Positions 45,801 to 58,097 of a DNA stretch of 64,000 nucleotides are shown piece by piece. A program made the translations under genes and the position numbers. How positions within the stretch are numbered: position 1 is the stretch's first letter; every line of letters starts with the position of its first letter. Source of the stretch: Capsicum annuum (lineage: Eukaryota > Streptophyta > Magnoliopsida > Solanales > Solanaceae). The notes beneath the pieces are model-generated. The model worked only from the letters and a program-made list of their open reading frames with translations. It did no database searches and was not told the origin of the DNA. The DNA lies in NCBI RefSeq assembly GCF_002878395.1, contig NC_061112.1:40564427-40628426 (forward strand). Reading direction: 5' to 3'.

Positions 45801-48800
45801 CTGTCTGTACTAGTCTGAAAAGCCTCAACTGACTGACTGTGGAGCTGATGGGACAAACCCCTAACTAACTCCGACTGAATAGAAAATGATGAAACTGATG
45901 AAGTAATTTGAGATAAATAAATTATGTCCTCGAAATATGAGGACTCACCATGTTGCAGTTGATAGTCTAGAAAGTGTATGAGCTATTCGAGAACTGACCG
46001 TCCGAACCTATGATATGATTCATCATAGCACAAGAAATGAGTATGTGATCAGTACTTTGAATGTACTGGAATGCTAAATTAGGTAGGTTAATATGCATGG
46101 TTTCATGTGCATGAGTAATAACTGACTAGATGAATAACATGAAGTATAGAATAGAATGCATAAAAACTATATAGACCAAGAATGCATGACTAACCATAAA
46201 AGATGTTCTGAAAATAATCTGTAAACTAAAGTACTAAAATTTGATAAATGAATAACTGATAAACTATAAGCTATGGTCAAGCAAGACTGAACTAAATTCT
46301 GAAGTAAGTATTGAAACTGAAATTATAGGAGGTGTCATCTAACCGACATGCCTTGCTCTGAGATGATTGGTGTCCAACCTGTGACCTCATTTGGAAGGGT
46401 CCTAATATCGTGCCATGGGTACTAACAATGGTTGTGTCAACCCTAAACTAGCAGGAAGACACCTTGTTAACCGTAAGCTAATAGAAAGACTCATATGATG
46501 TGTGTCAACCATATATTGATAGGAAAAAATCTCAAACCTACGTTGGCTACGTAATTCTGTAACTCAGGGATTGCTACTAAGGTTCACACCCTCAACTGGC
46601 AGGTGTGCGCCCATCCCTGGGTTCGCTTAGTACTAAATCTTAGTCCCAACTGAACTGACACTGATTACCGAATTGAGCTAAACTTACTGGGCAAGTGACT
46701 GATCATGAGGGTTAACTGTATGAATATGCTTATGGTTTATCTGAACTATTGTGTAACTACTGAAATTCTATAAATAGCTAAGTATTCGGGTATTCGTAAC
46801 CCCCAAGACTTGATAGAAATGACAATAGGACCACTTGTAAGTTTTGTAACCATAGAAGGAAATCATTATTCACAGTTATTCACTTAAGCATTTCATCAAG
46901 AAGATGGGGACTAAGACTTTAACGTGGGGATACTTTATAAATATGTAAATATCGCACAATCATATGACCAAATCATTAACTGAGGGTTTTATTCTGAATT
47001 TGTATGAACATTATATGGAAACCACAATATTTAAAACATATTAAATCTTTAGGTACATATTAAGTAGTCATTGTTAAACATCCTTTCATCTAGGCATTTT
47101 ATCAAACACTTGATATTCATAGTGTAAGCTAAGAATGGGAATAGTTTAAATCTCATAGTAATAATATGATTTTGATACTAAATCACCAATTAAGGTTTTA
47201 AATCAGCGAACAACATCATTCAAATGTGTAGTGTTTAATAATAACAACAATTTCGTGAAGACATGATATAAGATTCAAAATTCATGAAAGTTCATGGACA
47301 TAATTCATAAAACATGTAAAGATCATTCTTTTAAAACTTAAAAATAGATTCTTTGACTCCATGGGTGAAAGGGATCCATGAATGAACATCTAACATACCT
47401 TGGTTGAAGAATCTTGGAGGTTATTTTTTGGATTTCATGAACTTGAGCTTGAATCTTGGAGGCTAGGGTTTGTTCTTTGAGAGAGACTACTTTTGATATG
47501 AGAGAAATTGAACAAAATAATGACCTAATAGGCTATTGGGGCTTTAATCCCGTATTTTTCAGGGATTGGGGTCATCGGACAAAAACCAATCTATCCCTAG
47601 GAGTAATTTAATTTTCTTCACTGAAAATTCAGATTTTGACCATCACTACGATACGGTGATATGTGGTACGTCACTGGAATTTCACTGTAAGGGTAGTCCA
47701 AGGACGAGCGTGAAATTGGTCTTTGGTGCGACGTGGTGCTATCGCATTGTGTCACTAGAAAATGGACGAGTGCAAACTTGCACCTTGGTATGACGTGGTG
47801 CTTCACTAAATAGGGATGAACATGAATTAAGGAATTACCGTGGCGCGGCAAGATCGCAGTGAGCTATTGCCTCACACTAAAATTGTCATAACTTCTCACC
47901 CGTTCATCAAATTAAGGTAAAATTTGTATCGCTCGAGAGCTAATTTAATTATCTATCTGTTGGTAGGTCTTGAGCTGAGAAAATTTGAGTAGATCAAAAT
48001 ATACACTCATTTGAAGTTGACTAAGGCAACATTCTTATCAAAAACTCAATCGGTAAGGGATATTTTGATTTATCTAATAGCTAGGATTTATTTGAGGCCT
48101 TAATATACATCAAAATCACTCATAAAACTAGCAAAGAACTATAATTTATTTCTCATGATATTGAAGCATTGTTCTAATAATGGTCTGGATTTTTGGGGTA
48201 TTACAGTTAGGTTGATCACTTTCCTCTCATCGAGTATACTTAAAATAACAACTATCATTTTAGTATCTAGATGGTTCCGTTTGAGGATTTGTATTTTAGG
48301 AGATTTTATATTCCTATTGAGTGGTTCGAAATTGGGGAGACTAGATTATTTGGCCCTGACTTGGTTCAATAGGCCATGAAGAAGGTGAAGGTGATAGGAG
48401 ATTAGCTTAAGTCCTCTCAAAGTCACCAAAAGTCCTATGCAGATATGAGGCAAAGAAATTTGGAGTTTTAGGTGGGTGATTGGGTGTTTTTTAATATGTC
48501 TCCAATGAAGGGAGTGTTGAGATTTAGGATGAAAGGATGCTTAGTCCCCGTTATGTTTGCCCGTACTTGATCTTGAGAGAGTTGTGAATGTTGCCTATGA
48601 ACTATAATTGCCTGCAATTTTGACTTCCATTCACCCTGTATTTCATGTATCAATATTGAAGAAATGTATGGGTGATCCTTCGTTTGTTATGTCTATTGAG
48701 AGTGTTGGTGTGACTGATTCATTTTCTTACAAGAAAATCTACTTGAGATTTTGCATAGAAAAGGTCATAGGTTGAGCACCAATGATGAGGTTTAAATAAA

Positions 48801-48880
48801 AGTCCTTTAGAGTAATAAAAAGGTGAAGAAGCTACTTAGGAAGCTGAAGAGGATATAAAGGCTAATTACCCATTCTTGTT
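42860..48880 (+). pseudogene. pol 1 of H (integrase split by solo LTR I)
   Basis: The protease (42890-43160) has LGSTFSYVTPH with its catalytic Asp replaced (LNLGS) and DFDVILGKDWL. The RT (43400-44230) has [39 protein letters not shown] and an intact FIDD at 43909-43920. The RNase H covers 44300-44540. The integrase (44838-48330) has HPGSTKMYHNLKE...CIVCQQVK and later ILDRGTLF and PHTDGQPKRSIETLEDM; stops replace several codons. LTR I interrupts at 45555-48205. With one copy of the target site, the sequence GGSW continues as VDHFPLIE. The chromodomain-like tail fades out by about 48880. Confidence 0.88.
45555..48205 (-). mobile_element. Solo LTR I in the integrase of H
   Basis: The LTR is 2651 bp with plus-strand edges TGTAATGCCC and ggggtattaca. 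It is flanked by gttgg (45550-45554) and gttag (48206-48210), a 4-of-5 target duplication. It belongs to the A family: it shares the gggaccacaagctaacccatgag and aggtgtcatct...cgacatg blocks and is in the same minus orientation. No interior is present. Its GC-richer block is at 47640-47880, and open frames inside it (47566-47793, 47618-47851, 48155-48379) are not genes. Confidence 0.87.
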
Positions 48881-48983
48881 CTATGTGTGTGACAAATATG
48901 CTTAAGGTATGAATTATATTCCTGCTATTTTTCTTCTGAAAGTATGCTATCATCATTCGGGCACGAATGATCCAAAGTGTGTG

Positions 48984-48997
48984 TGTAGGGGGGTTAA
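48984..48997 (+). promoter_or_regulatory. Polypurine tract before LTR 2 of H
   Basis: gtgtaggggggtta lies immediately before TGTAACACC. Upstream is gggcacgaatgatcc, the conserved flank seen at the other gypsy tracts here. Confidence 0.8.
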
Positions 48998-51189
48998 TGT
49001 AACACCAAAAAAATTTTCATTATTTTATTTTGACCCTCCCATGTATGGAACGTCAATTTTCGACTTAAATTGTCTTTTGGTATATTAATAGAGTGTATCA
49101 AAAGAGTTAAAAAAATTTTTGAAGGGGTTTGAGGTTATTTGGGAATTTCAAGGCAGTAAGCCTCTTAGTTTTTAGCGTGCCACTGAGGTTACCCTCCATA
49201 AAATTGGCGCGGCACGAAGGTAGTGTTCCTCCGTAATATCTCCATGTCATGTGGATAATCTTTGCAATAATAAACCTGGCACGAAGGATAGCAACTGTAA
49301 TAAAGTTATGCCACGCTGATGTTTTAAATTCATGTGTTTAGTTTATTCACTTGGGATGAGCGGTTTTTGGGTCTTTTCACTTATGTAAGACCCTTAGACA
49401 TAACTTAGACTTATTTCATCAGTTTTTTTCTAAGATGAATTGCTCTTTCACTCTCAAACTCAAAACCTAATAAAAACTCAAGGGTTTCATAGAGGATTTA
49501 TCATTCGGGTTCCAAACTCCAAATTACTTTCAAATTCTTATGTGTCTAAGGAATGTATCTTTTTCCTAAATTTATTTTATGTAAAACCATATATTTAATT
49601 ATTATCCATATGGTTTAATTATTGGATTTTGAATATAGGTTGAGGTGTTTGGGATGATTATTGAATAAATTGGATTCCCATTGTTTTGAATTGATTGTTC
49701 ATACTATATTTTCATGAATTTGAACTATTTAAATGCATAGGTGTAGGAACTAGAATGGGGGACAAGGATTTTCCCAAACATGATGGTTTAATGATTTGAC
49801 ATTGGATTTAACCTCAATCCCGTCTATGAAATTTGATTTAAGACATAGATATCTATAACAAATTACTTCACTTGTGAAACCTTGCATTGTATAAAAAGTT
49901 ACTCGAACATAAATTTTCTCTAGAAAGTCCTTGGTGGCCATTGATTGATTTTGAATTGGAAATTTGGAGTCCAATTGGGTAAAGGAGTAGAGTCCCAATT
50001 GGCTAAATATTTTAAAGTCCTATTGGTTGATGGGTTAAAGTCCCATTGGCTGAATGGGTCGGAGTTTTATTAGGTAATAAGTTATAGTCCATGTTGGCTA
50101 AATGGGTTAGAGTCCTATTTGCTCAATGGGTTGGAGTCTTATTGGCTGATGAATTAGAGTCCAATTGGCTAAATAGTTTGGTCTTTTCACTTTGATATTG
50201 GCTTCGAAGCTTGTTTATTTGGTATGATGATACCATTAAATAAACGCCTTAATGGACGACTCCTTATTTAATGAATGGAAATATGTACATGTTATAATTA
50301 GTCTTACAGGGGTAGTGTAGCGAAGTCGTGAATATGTAGGTCCCAAGGGACTTAAAATAGAAACTCACATTATTTGATATGAGGGTTTGTCTTAAGGACC
50401 ATTTGCATGTGTCACACTTGCTATTTATTTTGGGGTACGATTGGTTGTATTGATGACTTTAGATTTCCCTTATTTTTCTCTGGTTTGTGAAGCTAACAAG
50501 CACTAGGGCCTTTTTGGTGGAAGGATTTAAACCTATATTACCCGTGGGTCCCTTTATGATGGTTGAAGTTACATAGTTTAGGCTAAAATTTTAACTCTCA
50601 TGCTAAATCTTGTTCCTTATCCCATCTTATATCTATATATGTATATGATTGTGTGAATATCATTATGAATAATTTTTAACTGACTTGCTGTTGACATTAT
50701 TTTATCCGTATTCCCTGAGTTACATGCTAGCGCTTACCTTGCTAACCATCTTCGGACACTCTATCCCCATGTGATGTAGGCTTTGGAGACACTTCTACTT
50801 TTTCTATGCAGTGATAGGTGATTCTTCGATTGTTCGTGAGTCGTCTTGAAGTGGTGAACCTTCTTCTTTCTGAAGGCTTGTTACTTTTTTTATTTGTTTA
50901 TGTTATAGACTAGTTCAATTGGTTTTCTTTTTTGGAAATTATTGTGGGCGTTTCCCATCCTAGTATGATAATAGTTTCTTAGAGGCTTTGTGGATTACTT
51001 TGGATCAGGATAGTTGTTTGATTCTTAGTTCTTTCTGGAGTTATCTGTTCTTATTGATTATGCCTATTTGGACTGCTCCTGCTTTCACATATTAATTATG
51101 TTTTATTTGACTAGGTAAAATGGATGGTCTTCGATCCTCGATTGACTTGAGATACCCATCATGGATAGGCCCTTGTTTGGATCACGGCA
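48998..51189 (+). repeat. LTR 2 of H (shared by both interiors)
   Basis: The LTR is 2192 bp and runs TGTAACACCAAAAA to gatcacggca. It serves as 3' LTR of the first interior and 5' LTR of the second. Decayed 48-bp-type repeats lie at about 49975-50180. The open frame 49750-49998 (minus) is not a gene. Confidence 0.88.
49975..50180. repeat. 48-bp-type tandem repeats in LTR 2 of H
   Basis: Four diverged units contain tattgg(c/t)tgatg-gtt followed by gttggctaaatgggtt. They are homologous to 40226-40369. Confidence 0.7.
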
Positions 51190-51192
51190 AAC

Positions 51193-51204
51193 TTGATATC
51201 AGAG
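51193..51204 (+). promoter_or_regulatory. Degenerate primer-binding site of H, second interior
   Basis: TGATATCAGAGT follows LTR 2 at the same offset as the perfect site after LTR 1, with two differences. Confidence 0.75.
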
Positions 51205-51403
51205 TATGATTTAGTTTTGCTAGGTGTCAACAAAGCCTTGTCTTGTAGTGTCCTTTTTATTAGTGTATAGCACGCCACATTTATAAGGAGGGGGCATACA
51301 ATACATTTACGAATGTTCCCTTTTTTGTCTTCTTTTTCAGGCTATAGATTCTATGGTCTTTAATCTATTCTAATTTTTATTTGTTCGTGTTTCTGATTGT
51401 GCC

Positions 51404-52640
51404 TCACTGAAGATCTGGTGCTTATGAAACTTTTCTATCCCGCTTAAGGACAACATGGACAAAACTCATCCTACAGATGGAGTTCAGACCAAGTCTAAGG
51501 TCCCTAATCTTGATTTCTTTAAAAGTTCCACAGGTCCCCACTAGTCCTCCTTAGGCTCCTCAAGGTGTTGTATCTATTGCTAAGTTTTGAAAGTTAATTC
51601 ATTTGCTTACTAGCCTCTCAGTAACACCAGTTTGAGCATGTTACTTCTGTCACTCCTTTTTCTAAGGTCATTAGAATTGGCCATTTCATGAGGTTGAGTC
51701 CTCCAACTTTTACTGGCTCTAAGGATAAGGAGGATCCTCAAGGGATCATTGATGAAATGGAAATGATATTCAAAATGGTACATGCTTTTGACTTTGAGAG
51801 TCTGGTGTTTTCTGCCTAGCAGCTTAATGATGTGGCATATCAATGGTATGGAGAGTGTGATAATTCAAGTGGTAATGATGCTGAGCTATCATTATGGGAT
51901 AAGTTATTAGTGGTATACGGAGTGGGAGTATTTAAGAGGTGATGATGCTGAGCTAGCATTATGGGATAAGTTTTCAAGTGCTTTCCTTGATCATTTATTT
52001 CCTCAAGAGTTAAGGGAGGTAAAGGTAGGGGAATTCGTGAATTAGAAACAGAGGAGAATGACTATGAAGGAATACGCTTTGAATTTCATCAGTTTTCTCC
52101 CTATGCTTCAGAGTTAGTGTGTACTATGCAAGATAAGATAAGGAAGTTTGCTTTAGGATTTTCTCAAGACTTGGTGTTAGAGTGTAGGGTCTCCTTGTTG
52201 AATAGTGATATAGATATCTCAAGAATTATGGTCTACATGCAACAGGTTAAGGATGAGAAAAAAAGCAGACAGAAATGGGGGATAGGCAAAGTAAAAAGTT
52301 TAGGTATTTAGAGTAGGGTAGAGGTCAGCACAATAATGGGAGAGATAGTAGGTGGTAGGGTATAAAGAAGAATTAGGGGAGATGTTATTTGTCGGCTAGT
52401 TCTCTATATCCTTAGTCATCTAATTATCAACACTTTCGAATTGATAGTGGGTTTAAGGCATAATGTATCTAGTTGTAGGTTAGTAGAGCCTAGCCAGCCC
52501 TATCTTATCCCTCTTGTCATTTTAATAGAAAGGCGCATTGTGGAGTTTGTGAAGAGGGGATAACTAAGATCTTTAATTATGGCCAACTTGGTTACGTGAA
52601 ATGAGACAGTCCCTCAACCAAGGTAGCCATGGAAGCTAAT
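51404..52640 (+). pseudogene. gag 2 of H
   Basis: It is homologous to gag 1, with its start codon changed (gtgcctc where gag 1 has atgcctc). It keeps FMRLSPPTFTGSK-like residues near 51685 and KFALGFSQDLVLECRVSLLNSDIDISRIMVYMQQVK (here cited only by its position 52137-52250). A 67-bp tandem duplication at 51844-51977 adds a non-multiple of three. Frameshifts and stops abound. Confidence 0.82.
51844..51977. repeat. 67-bp tandem duplication in gag 2 of H
   Basis: The unit starting tggtatggag (51844) recurs as tggtatacgg (51911). Both contain gatgctgagct-cattatgggataag. The first interior has a single copy (42039-42105). Confidence 0.85.
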
Positions 52641-52779
52641 AAGGTCTTGATTGCTACACCTTTGGTCTTTGTGCCAAAGGGTACTAAATTTGTTTCCGAC
52701 ACTATTTGGAATCATCTATTTTCTCTTGCTACCCTTTAGGAATCTGAGACTTCTTCTGATGTTGTCACCGGTACATTAA

Positions 52780-55614
52780 AACTTTTCTCTTATAACGTGT
52801 ATTATTTACTTGATCCTGGTTCTACCCTTTCTTATTTAACCCCTTATGTGGTTGTACAATTTGGTTTTGGTCCCAAGTCTATTTTTGAGCCCTTTTTTGT
52901 GTCGACTCTAATGTGTGTTTCTATTGTGGCTGAAAGATTTTATATGGGGTTGTGTGGTGTTTATCTTTCATAGGGAGAAATTGGTAGATCTGATAGAGTT
53001 TGATATGTTAGACTTTGATGTGATCTTGGGGATTTATTGGATTCATTCATGCTATGCTTCATTAGATTGTCAGTCCAGTAAGGTCAGTTTCCAATTCTCG
53101 AATAAACTAGTGATCGAGTGGCAAGGGACTTCCTTAGTGTCCAAAGAGAGGTTCATCTCTTATCTTAGATCCCAAAAGTTAATTCCAAGGGTGTCTTCAT
53201 CATTTGGTTTAGGTTAAGGATTCTAGCTCGAATGATCCCTCTTTGAAATTTGTTCCTATAGTTAATGAGTTTCCTAAGGTCTGTTCTGATAATCTTCCCA
53301 AAATTCCTCTTGATAGGGAAATAAACTTTGATGTTGATCTTCTATATGATACCTATTCTATCTCTATTTCTCCTTATAGAATGGCTTTGGTTGAATTGAA
53401 AGAGATAAAAGGGCAATTAAAGGATCCCCTTGATAAGGGTTTTAGTCATCCTAGTGTGTCCCCGTAGGGTTCTCCTATGTTTTTTGTGCATAAGAAAGAT
53501 GGGTCTTTACAGATGTGTATAAATTATCGGTAGTTGAATAAGGTTACGATAAAGAATAAGTACCCTCTCCTTAGGATTGATGACCTCTTTGACCAGCTTC
53601 AGGGTACGATGTTCTTTTTCTAAGACTAATTTTTGGTTGTGTTATCATCATCTAAAGATTAGGGAAATGGATATCGCTAAGACTGCTTTTCATAGCTAGT
53701 GTGGTCATTACGAGTTTTTGGTCATGTTTTTTGGATTGACTTTTTCTCCGACGGTATTTATGAATTTTATGTATCGGGTGTGCTGGGAATTCTTGGATTT
53801 TTCTATGATTGTGTTTGTTGATGATATTTTGGTGTATTCTAAGAGTGTTGAGGATCATGTCAATCACCTCCGTATAGTATTGAAGACTCTTTTAGATCAG
53901 TGGTTACATGTTAAGTTTTCAAATTGAGCATTTTGGTTGAATGTTGTGATCTTTATTGGTTAAGTTGTTTTTAAGAAGAGGGTCATGATGGATCCAAAAA
54001 TAGTTAAAGCTATTAAGAAATTGCCTAGATGTACGTCTCCGACAAATATCCAGAGATTTTTGGGTTTAGCCAGGTATTATAGGAGGTTTATGGAGATTTT
54101 TTTATTGCTACCCCATTGACTATGTTAACTCTGAAAAAGGTAAAGTTTCTGTGGTTTGATGGCTGTGAGGGTAGTTTTGAGAAGTTGAAGGATTAGTTGA
54201 CTTCTACTTCATTCCTAACCCTACTCGAAGGTACTGATGGTTTTGTTGTCTATTGTGATGCACCCCATCTAGGAATGGGATGTGTGTTGATGCAACATGG
54301 CAAAGTTTTGGTCTATTCTTCTAGGTAGCTCAAAGTTCATCAGAAGAATTACCCGACTCATGACTTGGAATTGTTGGCTGTGGTTTTTCCATAAAGATTT
54401 CATCACTTGTTGTATAGGGTTCCTATGGATATTTTTTCAGATTGTAAGAGCTTGTAGTACGTGTTCACCCAGAAGAAGTTGAATCTAAGGAAAAGAAGAT
54501 GACTTAAGTTGCTCAAGGATTATGATATGAGTCTTTATTTTTATCAAGATAAAGCTAATGTGGTTGTTGATTCTATTAGCAAGTTTTGCACGAGAATCTT
54601 ACCTCATATAGATAAGCAGAAACGAGGCCTGGTGAAGGATATTCATCAGTTGGAAAATCTTGGAGTTCGTATTTTAGATTATAAGAATGGAGGTGTGATT
54701 ACTTATGAAGTGGTGAAGTAATCTCTTGGTTTTGAGGTGAAGGAGAAATAGGTTTTTGGGATGCTATCTTGATGAAGATTAAGATTGATATGGGTCAGCA
54801 GAGAGTTATAGCTTTTGTGATTGGTGGTGATGGTATCTTGAGGTATTAAGTTTGATTATGTTTTCCTAATGTTGATGGGCGGAGAGAAATGATCTTGGCT
54901 GAGACTTATAAGTCAAGGCATACAGTTCATCTTGGTTCGACGAAGATGTATTATGATTTGAAGGAGATCTATTATTGGAATAACATAAAGCAAGATGTGT
55001 CCCATTTTGTGGCTAAGTACATGGTTTGTCAACAAGTAAAGGTGGACTACTTGATGCCTGGTGGGTAATCTAAAGAGATTGAGGTTGGGGAGACTAGATT
55101 GTTTGGCCCTGACTTGGTTTATCAAGCCATGGAGAAAGTGAAGGTGATCAGAGATAGGCTTAAGGCCGTACAAAGTCGCCAAAAGTCCTATGCATATGTG
55201 AGACGAAGAGAGTTGGAGTTTGATGTAGGTGATTAGGTATTCTTGAAGGTGTCTCCCAAGAAGTAAGTGATGAGATTTAGGAAGAAGGGGAAGCTCGGTC
55301 ACCTTTATGTTGGCCCATACTTGATCTTGAAAAAAGTTGGGAATATTACCTACGAACTACAATTGCCTGCAAATTTGGATTTCGTTAACCCCGTATTTCA
55401 TATAGTAATGTTGAAGAATTTTGTGGGTGATCCTTCATTGGTTGTTCCTATTGAAAGTGTTGGTGTGATGAATTCATTGTCTTATGAGAAAGTCCTGGTT
55501 GAGATTTTGGATAAAGAAGTTCATAAGTTGAGGATCAAGGATATGGCTTCGGTAAAAGTCCTTTTGAGAAATAAAAAGGTAAAGAAGCTACTTGGCATGC
55601 TGAAGAGGATATGA
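52780..55614 (+). pseudogene. pol 2 of H with integrase core deleted
   Basis: The protease (52790-53120) keeps LDPGSTLSYLTPY and a DFDVILGIYWIHSC end. The RT (53330-54120) has YRMALVELKEIK, VHKKDGSL, a corrupted FSKID block and catalytic FVDD at 53814-53825. The RNase H (54190-54480) has FVVYCDA and NYPTHDLELLAVV. The integrase zinc-binding end (54900-55040) has HLGSTKMYYDLKEIYYW and CQQVKV. It then jumps at about 55083 from KEIE straight to VGETRLFGPDL, so the DDE catalytic core present in pol 1 is gone. The tail (55086-55614) is well kept, with GPYLILKKVGNITYELQLP, FHIVMLKNFVGDPS and a chromodomain-like end. The 115-codon frame 55267-55614 is this tail. Confidence 0.88.
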
Positions 55615-55805
55615 AGGCTAAGTTCCCATTTTTGTTCCATGTGTCACACAAAAGTGCTTAAGGAAATTGAGTGTCACACGAAAGTGCTTAAGGTATGAAT
55701 TCCATTTCCTTCCATTATTTTTGATTTGGTCATTTGATTTTGGGGTATTCCTGCTATTCTCATTCTAAAAGTGTCCTAAATAATCATTAGGGGACGAATG
55801 ATCCT

Positions 55806-55817
55806 AAGGAGGGATAA
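55806..55817 (+). promoter_or_regulatory. Polypurine tract before LTR 3 of H
   Basis: aaggagggataa precedes TATAACACCC, a decayed LTR start. The conserved flank ggggacgaatgatcc lies just upstream. Confidence 0.82.
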
Positions 55818-57499
55818 TATAACACCCTTAAAAAATCATTTTATTTTTTACCTTCGAGTGTTTGAAACAATGATTTTTGACTTAGATTATGTTTAGTATG
55901 TTAATAGGACGTCTCAAAAGAATTTTAGAATTTTCAAAGGGGATTCAGGGCTATTTTAGAATACTAAGGAAGTAAGACTCCACCTTTTGGTGTGCCACAT
56001 AGGCTACCCCTCGCGATATTGGCATGTCACGAAGGTAGTGTGCCCCCGTGTAATCTCTATGATATGTAGCATGGCATGGAGGATAGCCTCCACGATAAAG
56101 TCGTGCCATACTGATGTTTTAAATTCATGCTATTTTTTTTCTATTAAGTTGGGATGAGGGCTTTTGGGGTCTTTTCACTTATGTACAACCCTTACATATA
56201 AAGTAGACTTATTTTATTAGTTTTTTCTAAGATCAACTGCTCCCTTTCACAGTCAAACTCAAAACCCAAGAAAAACTCAAGAATTTAATAGAGGATTTAT
56301 CATCCTGGTTTCATGCTCGAAATTTCTTTCAAATTCTTGTGTGTCTAAGGCATGTATCTATTCCCTAAGTTATTTTTATGTAAAAGTATGTATTTAATTA
56401 TTATCCATCTGGCTTAATTATTAGAGTTTGAATATGGGCTGAGGTGTTTCGAGTGTTTATTGCATGAATTGGATTCCCATTGTTTAGAATAGATTATTCG
56501 TACTATATTTTCATTAATTTGAACTATTTAAATGTATGGATGTGGGAATTGGAATGGGGAACATGAGGTTTCTCAAACTTGATGGTTTAATGGTTTAGAA
56601 TTGGCTTTAACCGCAACCCAGTTTGTGAAATTTTTATTTGAGACATGGATATATACATATATTATTTTACTTGTGTAACCTTACATTGTATATAAGGTTA
56701 ATGGAACATAAATTGACTCTTAAAAGGCCTTGGTTTTCATGGATTAATTTTGAATTGGGACTTTCGAGTCTTGTTGGCTAAATGGGTTGAGTCCTACATG
56801 GCTAAATATTTTGAAGTCAAATTGGTTGATGGGTTAGAGTCCCAGTTGGCTAAATGGATCAGTGTCCTATTGGCTGATGGGTTAGAGTCTCAGTTGGCTA
56901 AATAGGTTGGGGTCCTATTGGCTGATGGATTTGAGTCCTAGTTGGCTAAATAGTTTGTTCTCTTTCCCATCATCTTATGTCTATATACGCATATGATTGT
57001 GTGCATGTAGTTTTGGATGATTTTGGACTGATTTGATTAAATCCTTATTCCTTGAGTTACATGCTAGCACTCACCCTGCTAACCGTCTCTGAATGTTGTA
57101 TCCCCCTATGATGTAGGTATCAGAGACACTTCTGCTTTTCTTGCGCAATGATAAGTGATTCTTAGGTTATTCGTGAGTCAGCTTGAAGTGGTGAGCTTCC
57201 TTCTTCCAAAAGGCCTGATACTTCTTGGTGTAGTTTATGTCATAGACTGAAGTCAGGGGCATGCCCCAACCTAGGATGATGTTGGTTTCTTAGAGGCTTT
57301 GTGGATTACTGTGGATTAGGATAGTTGTTGGATTCTTAGTTCCTTTTTGATCTATCTGCTCTTCTTGCTCATGTCTATTTAGATTGCTCCAGCTGTCATA
57401 TATGAATGCATTTTCTTTGATAAGGTAAAGAGAGTGGTCTCCGGTCCTCAACAAACTTGAGTTACCCGTCACGGTCAGGCCGTGATTCTAATCGTGACA
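55818..57499 (+). repeat. LTR 3 of H with an internal deletion
   Basis: The LTR is 1682 bp, about 0.5 kb shorter than its sisters. The missing segment corresponds to roughly 40370-40800 of LTR 1, so aaatagtttg joins directly to ttctctttccc at 56949-56960. The 48-bp repeats (about 56800-56950) sit right at the deletion edge. The LTR ends atcgtgaca. Confidence 0.85.
56800..56950. repeat. 48-bp tandem repeats in LTR 3 of H
   Basis: Three units contain attggctgatgg-ttagagtcccagttggctaaat, homologous to those in LTR 1. They directly abut the deletion. Confidence 0.75.
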
Positions 57500-58097
57500 A
57501 ATATTTTTTATCTTGTCAAGTTAAATTGATCTATAACATAAAACTTTCCATTTCTAATTAATATGTAACCTAAAGATAGAGTGATAATCCAGAAATATTA
57601 CAGTTAAAATTGAACTGAAAGTTGATCTATATATGTAACTTTTGAAAATGTTATTCTTAAATCTCAAATAGAGAATTTTTGTAGGTCGGTCTAGCACAAA
57701 AAGAGAAACAGATACAAATGTTAAGTGTTTTTCATAGAGAGCTAGTTAATTAGAAGGACGTGTTAGTGGAGAGACAATTTGGAATAATCTAACCTTAAGT
57801 CTCCTATGCAAAAAATAGTCAAGTCCTAAAAAAAAAGTTGTAAATGAAAAAATAAGGAAAATTATTTGACAGCAATAAACAATGACAATTTTAGCATCCA
57901 TGATATTTATCTCATATGACACCATAATAAAGAAAGTGATCACTTTATTTGGAATTTTAATTATCTAATATTTTAAAATTCATTTACATTTGTTGAAAAA
58001 AACACCACGAACAAATCAAAATGGCTAGAGCCATTTTTGGAGGTACATGGAAAAGTTAGCCAAAAAGTCAACAAAACTCTTATGGACATTTGAACAC
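57500..58097. other. AT-rich low-complexity intergenic stretch
   Basis: No LTR, gene motif or repeat pairing is seen. Short open frames (57746-57943 minus) have no recognisable content. Confidence 0.4.

Larger units (their letters stand above)
39204..57499 (+). mobile_element. Ty3/gypsy element H in a three-LTR, two-interior tandem
   Basis: Three homologous LTRs (39204-41378, 48998-51189, 55818-57499) in direct orientation alternate with two homologous interiors (41379-48997 and 51190-55817). Each interior has its own primer site, gag, pol and polypurine tract. The first interior hosts solo LTR I, and the second lacks the integrase core. Such a pattern is expected from unequal recombination between LTRs of two copies or from insertion of one copy into another's LTR followed by recombination. 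The family is chromoviral gypsy (Tekay/Del-like). All frames are broken. Confidence 0.88.

Noticed and set aside
54913..55302. 129-codon minus-strand open frame
   Set aside because: It is antisense to the well-preserved integrase ends and chromodomain-like tail of H. A shadow frame.
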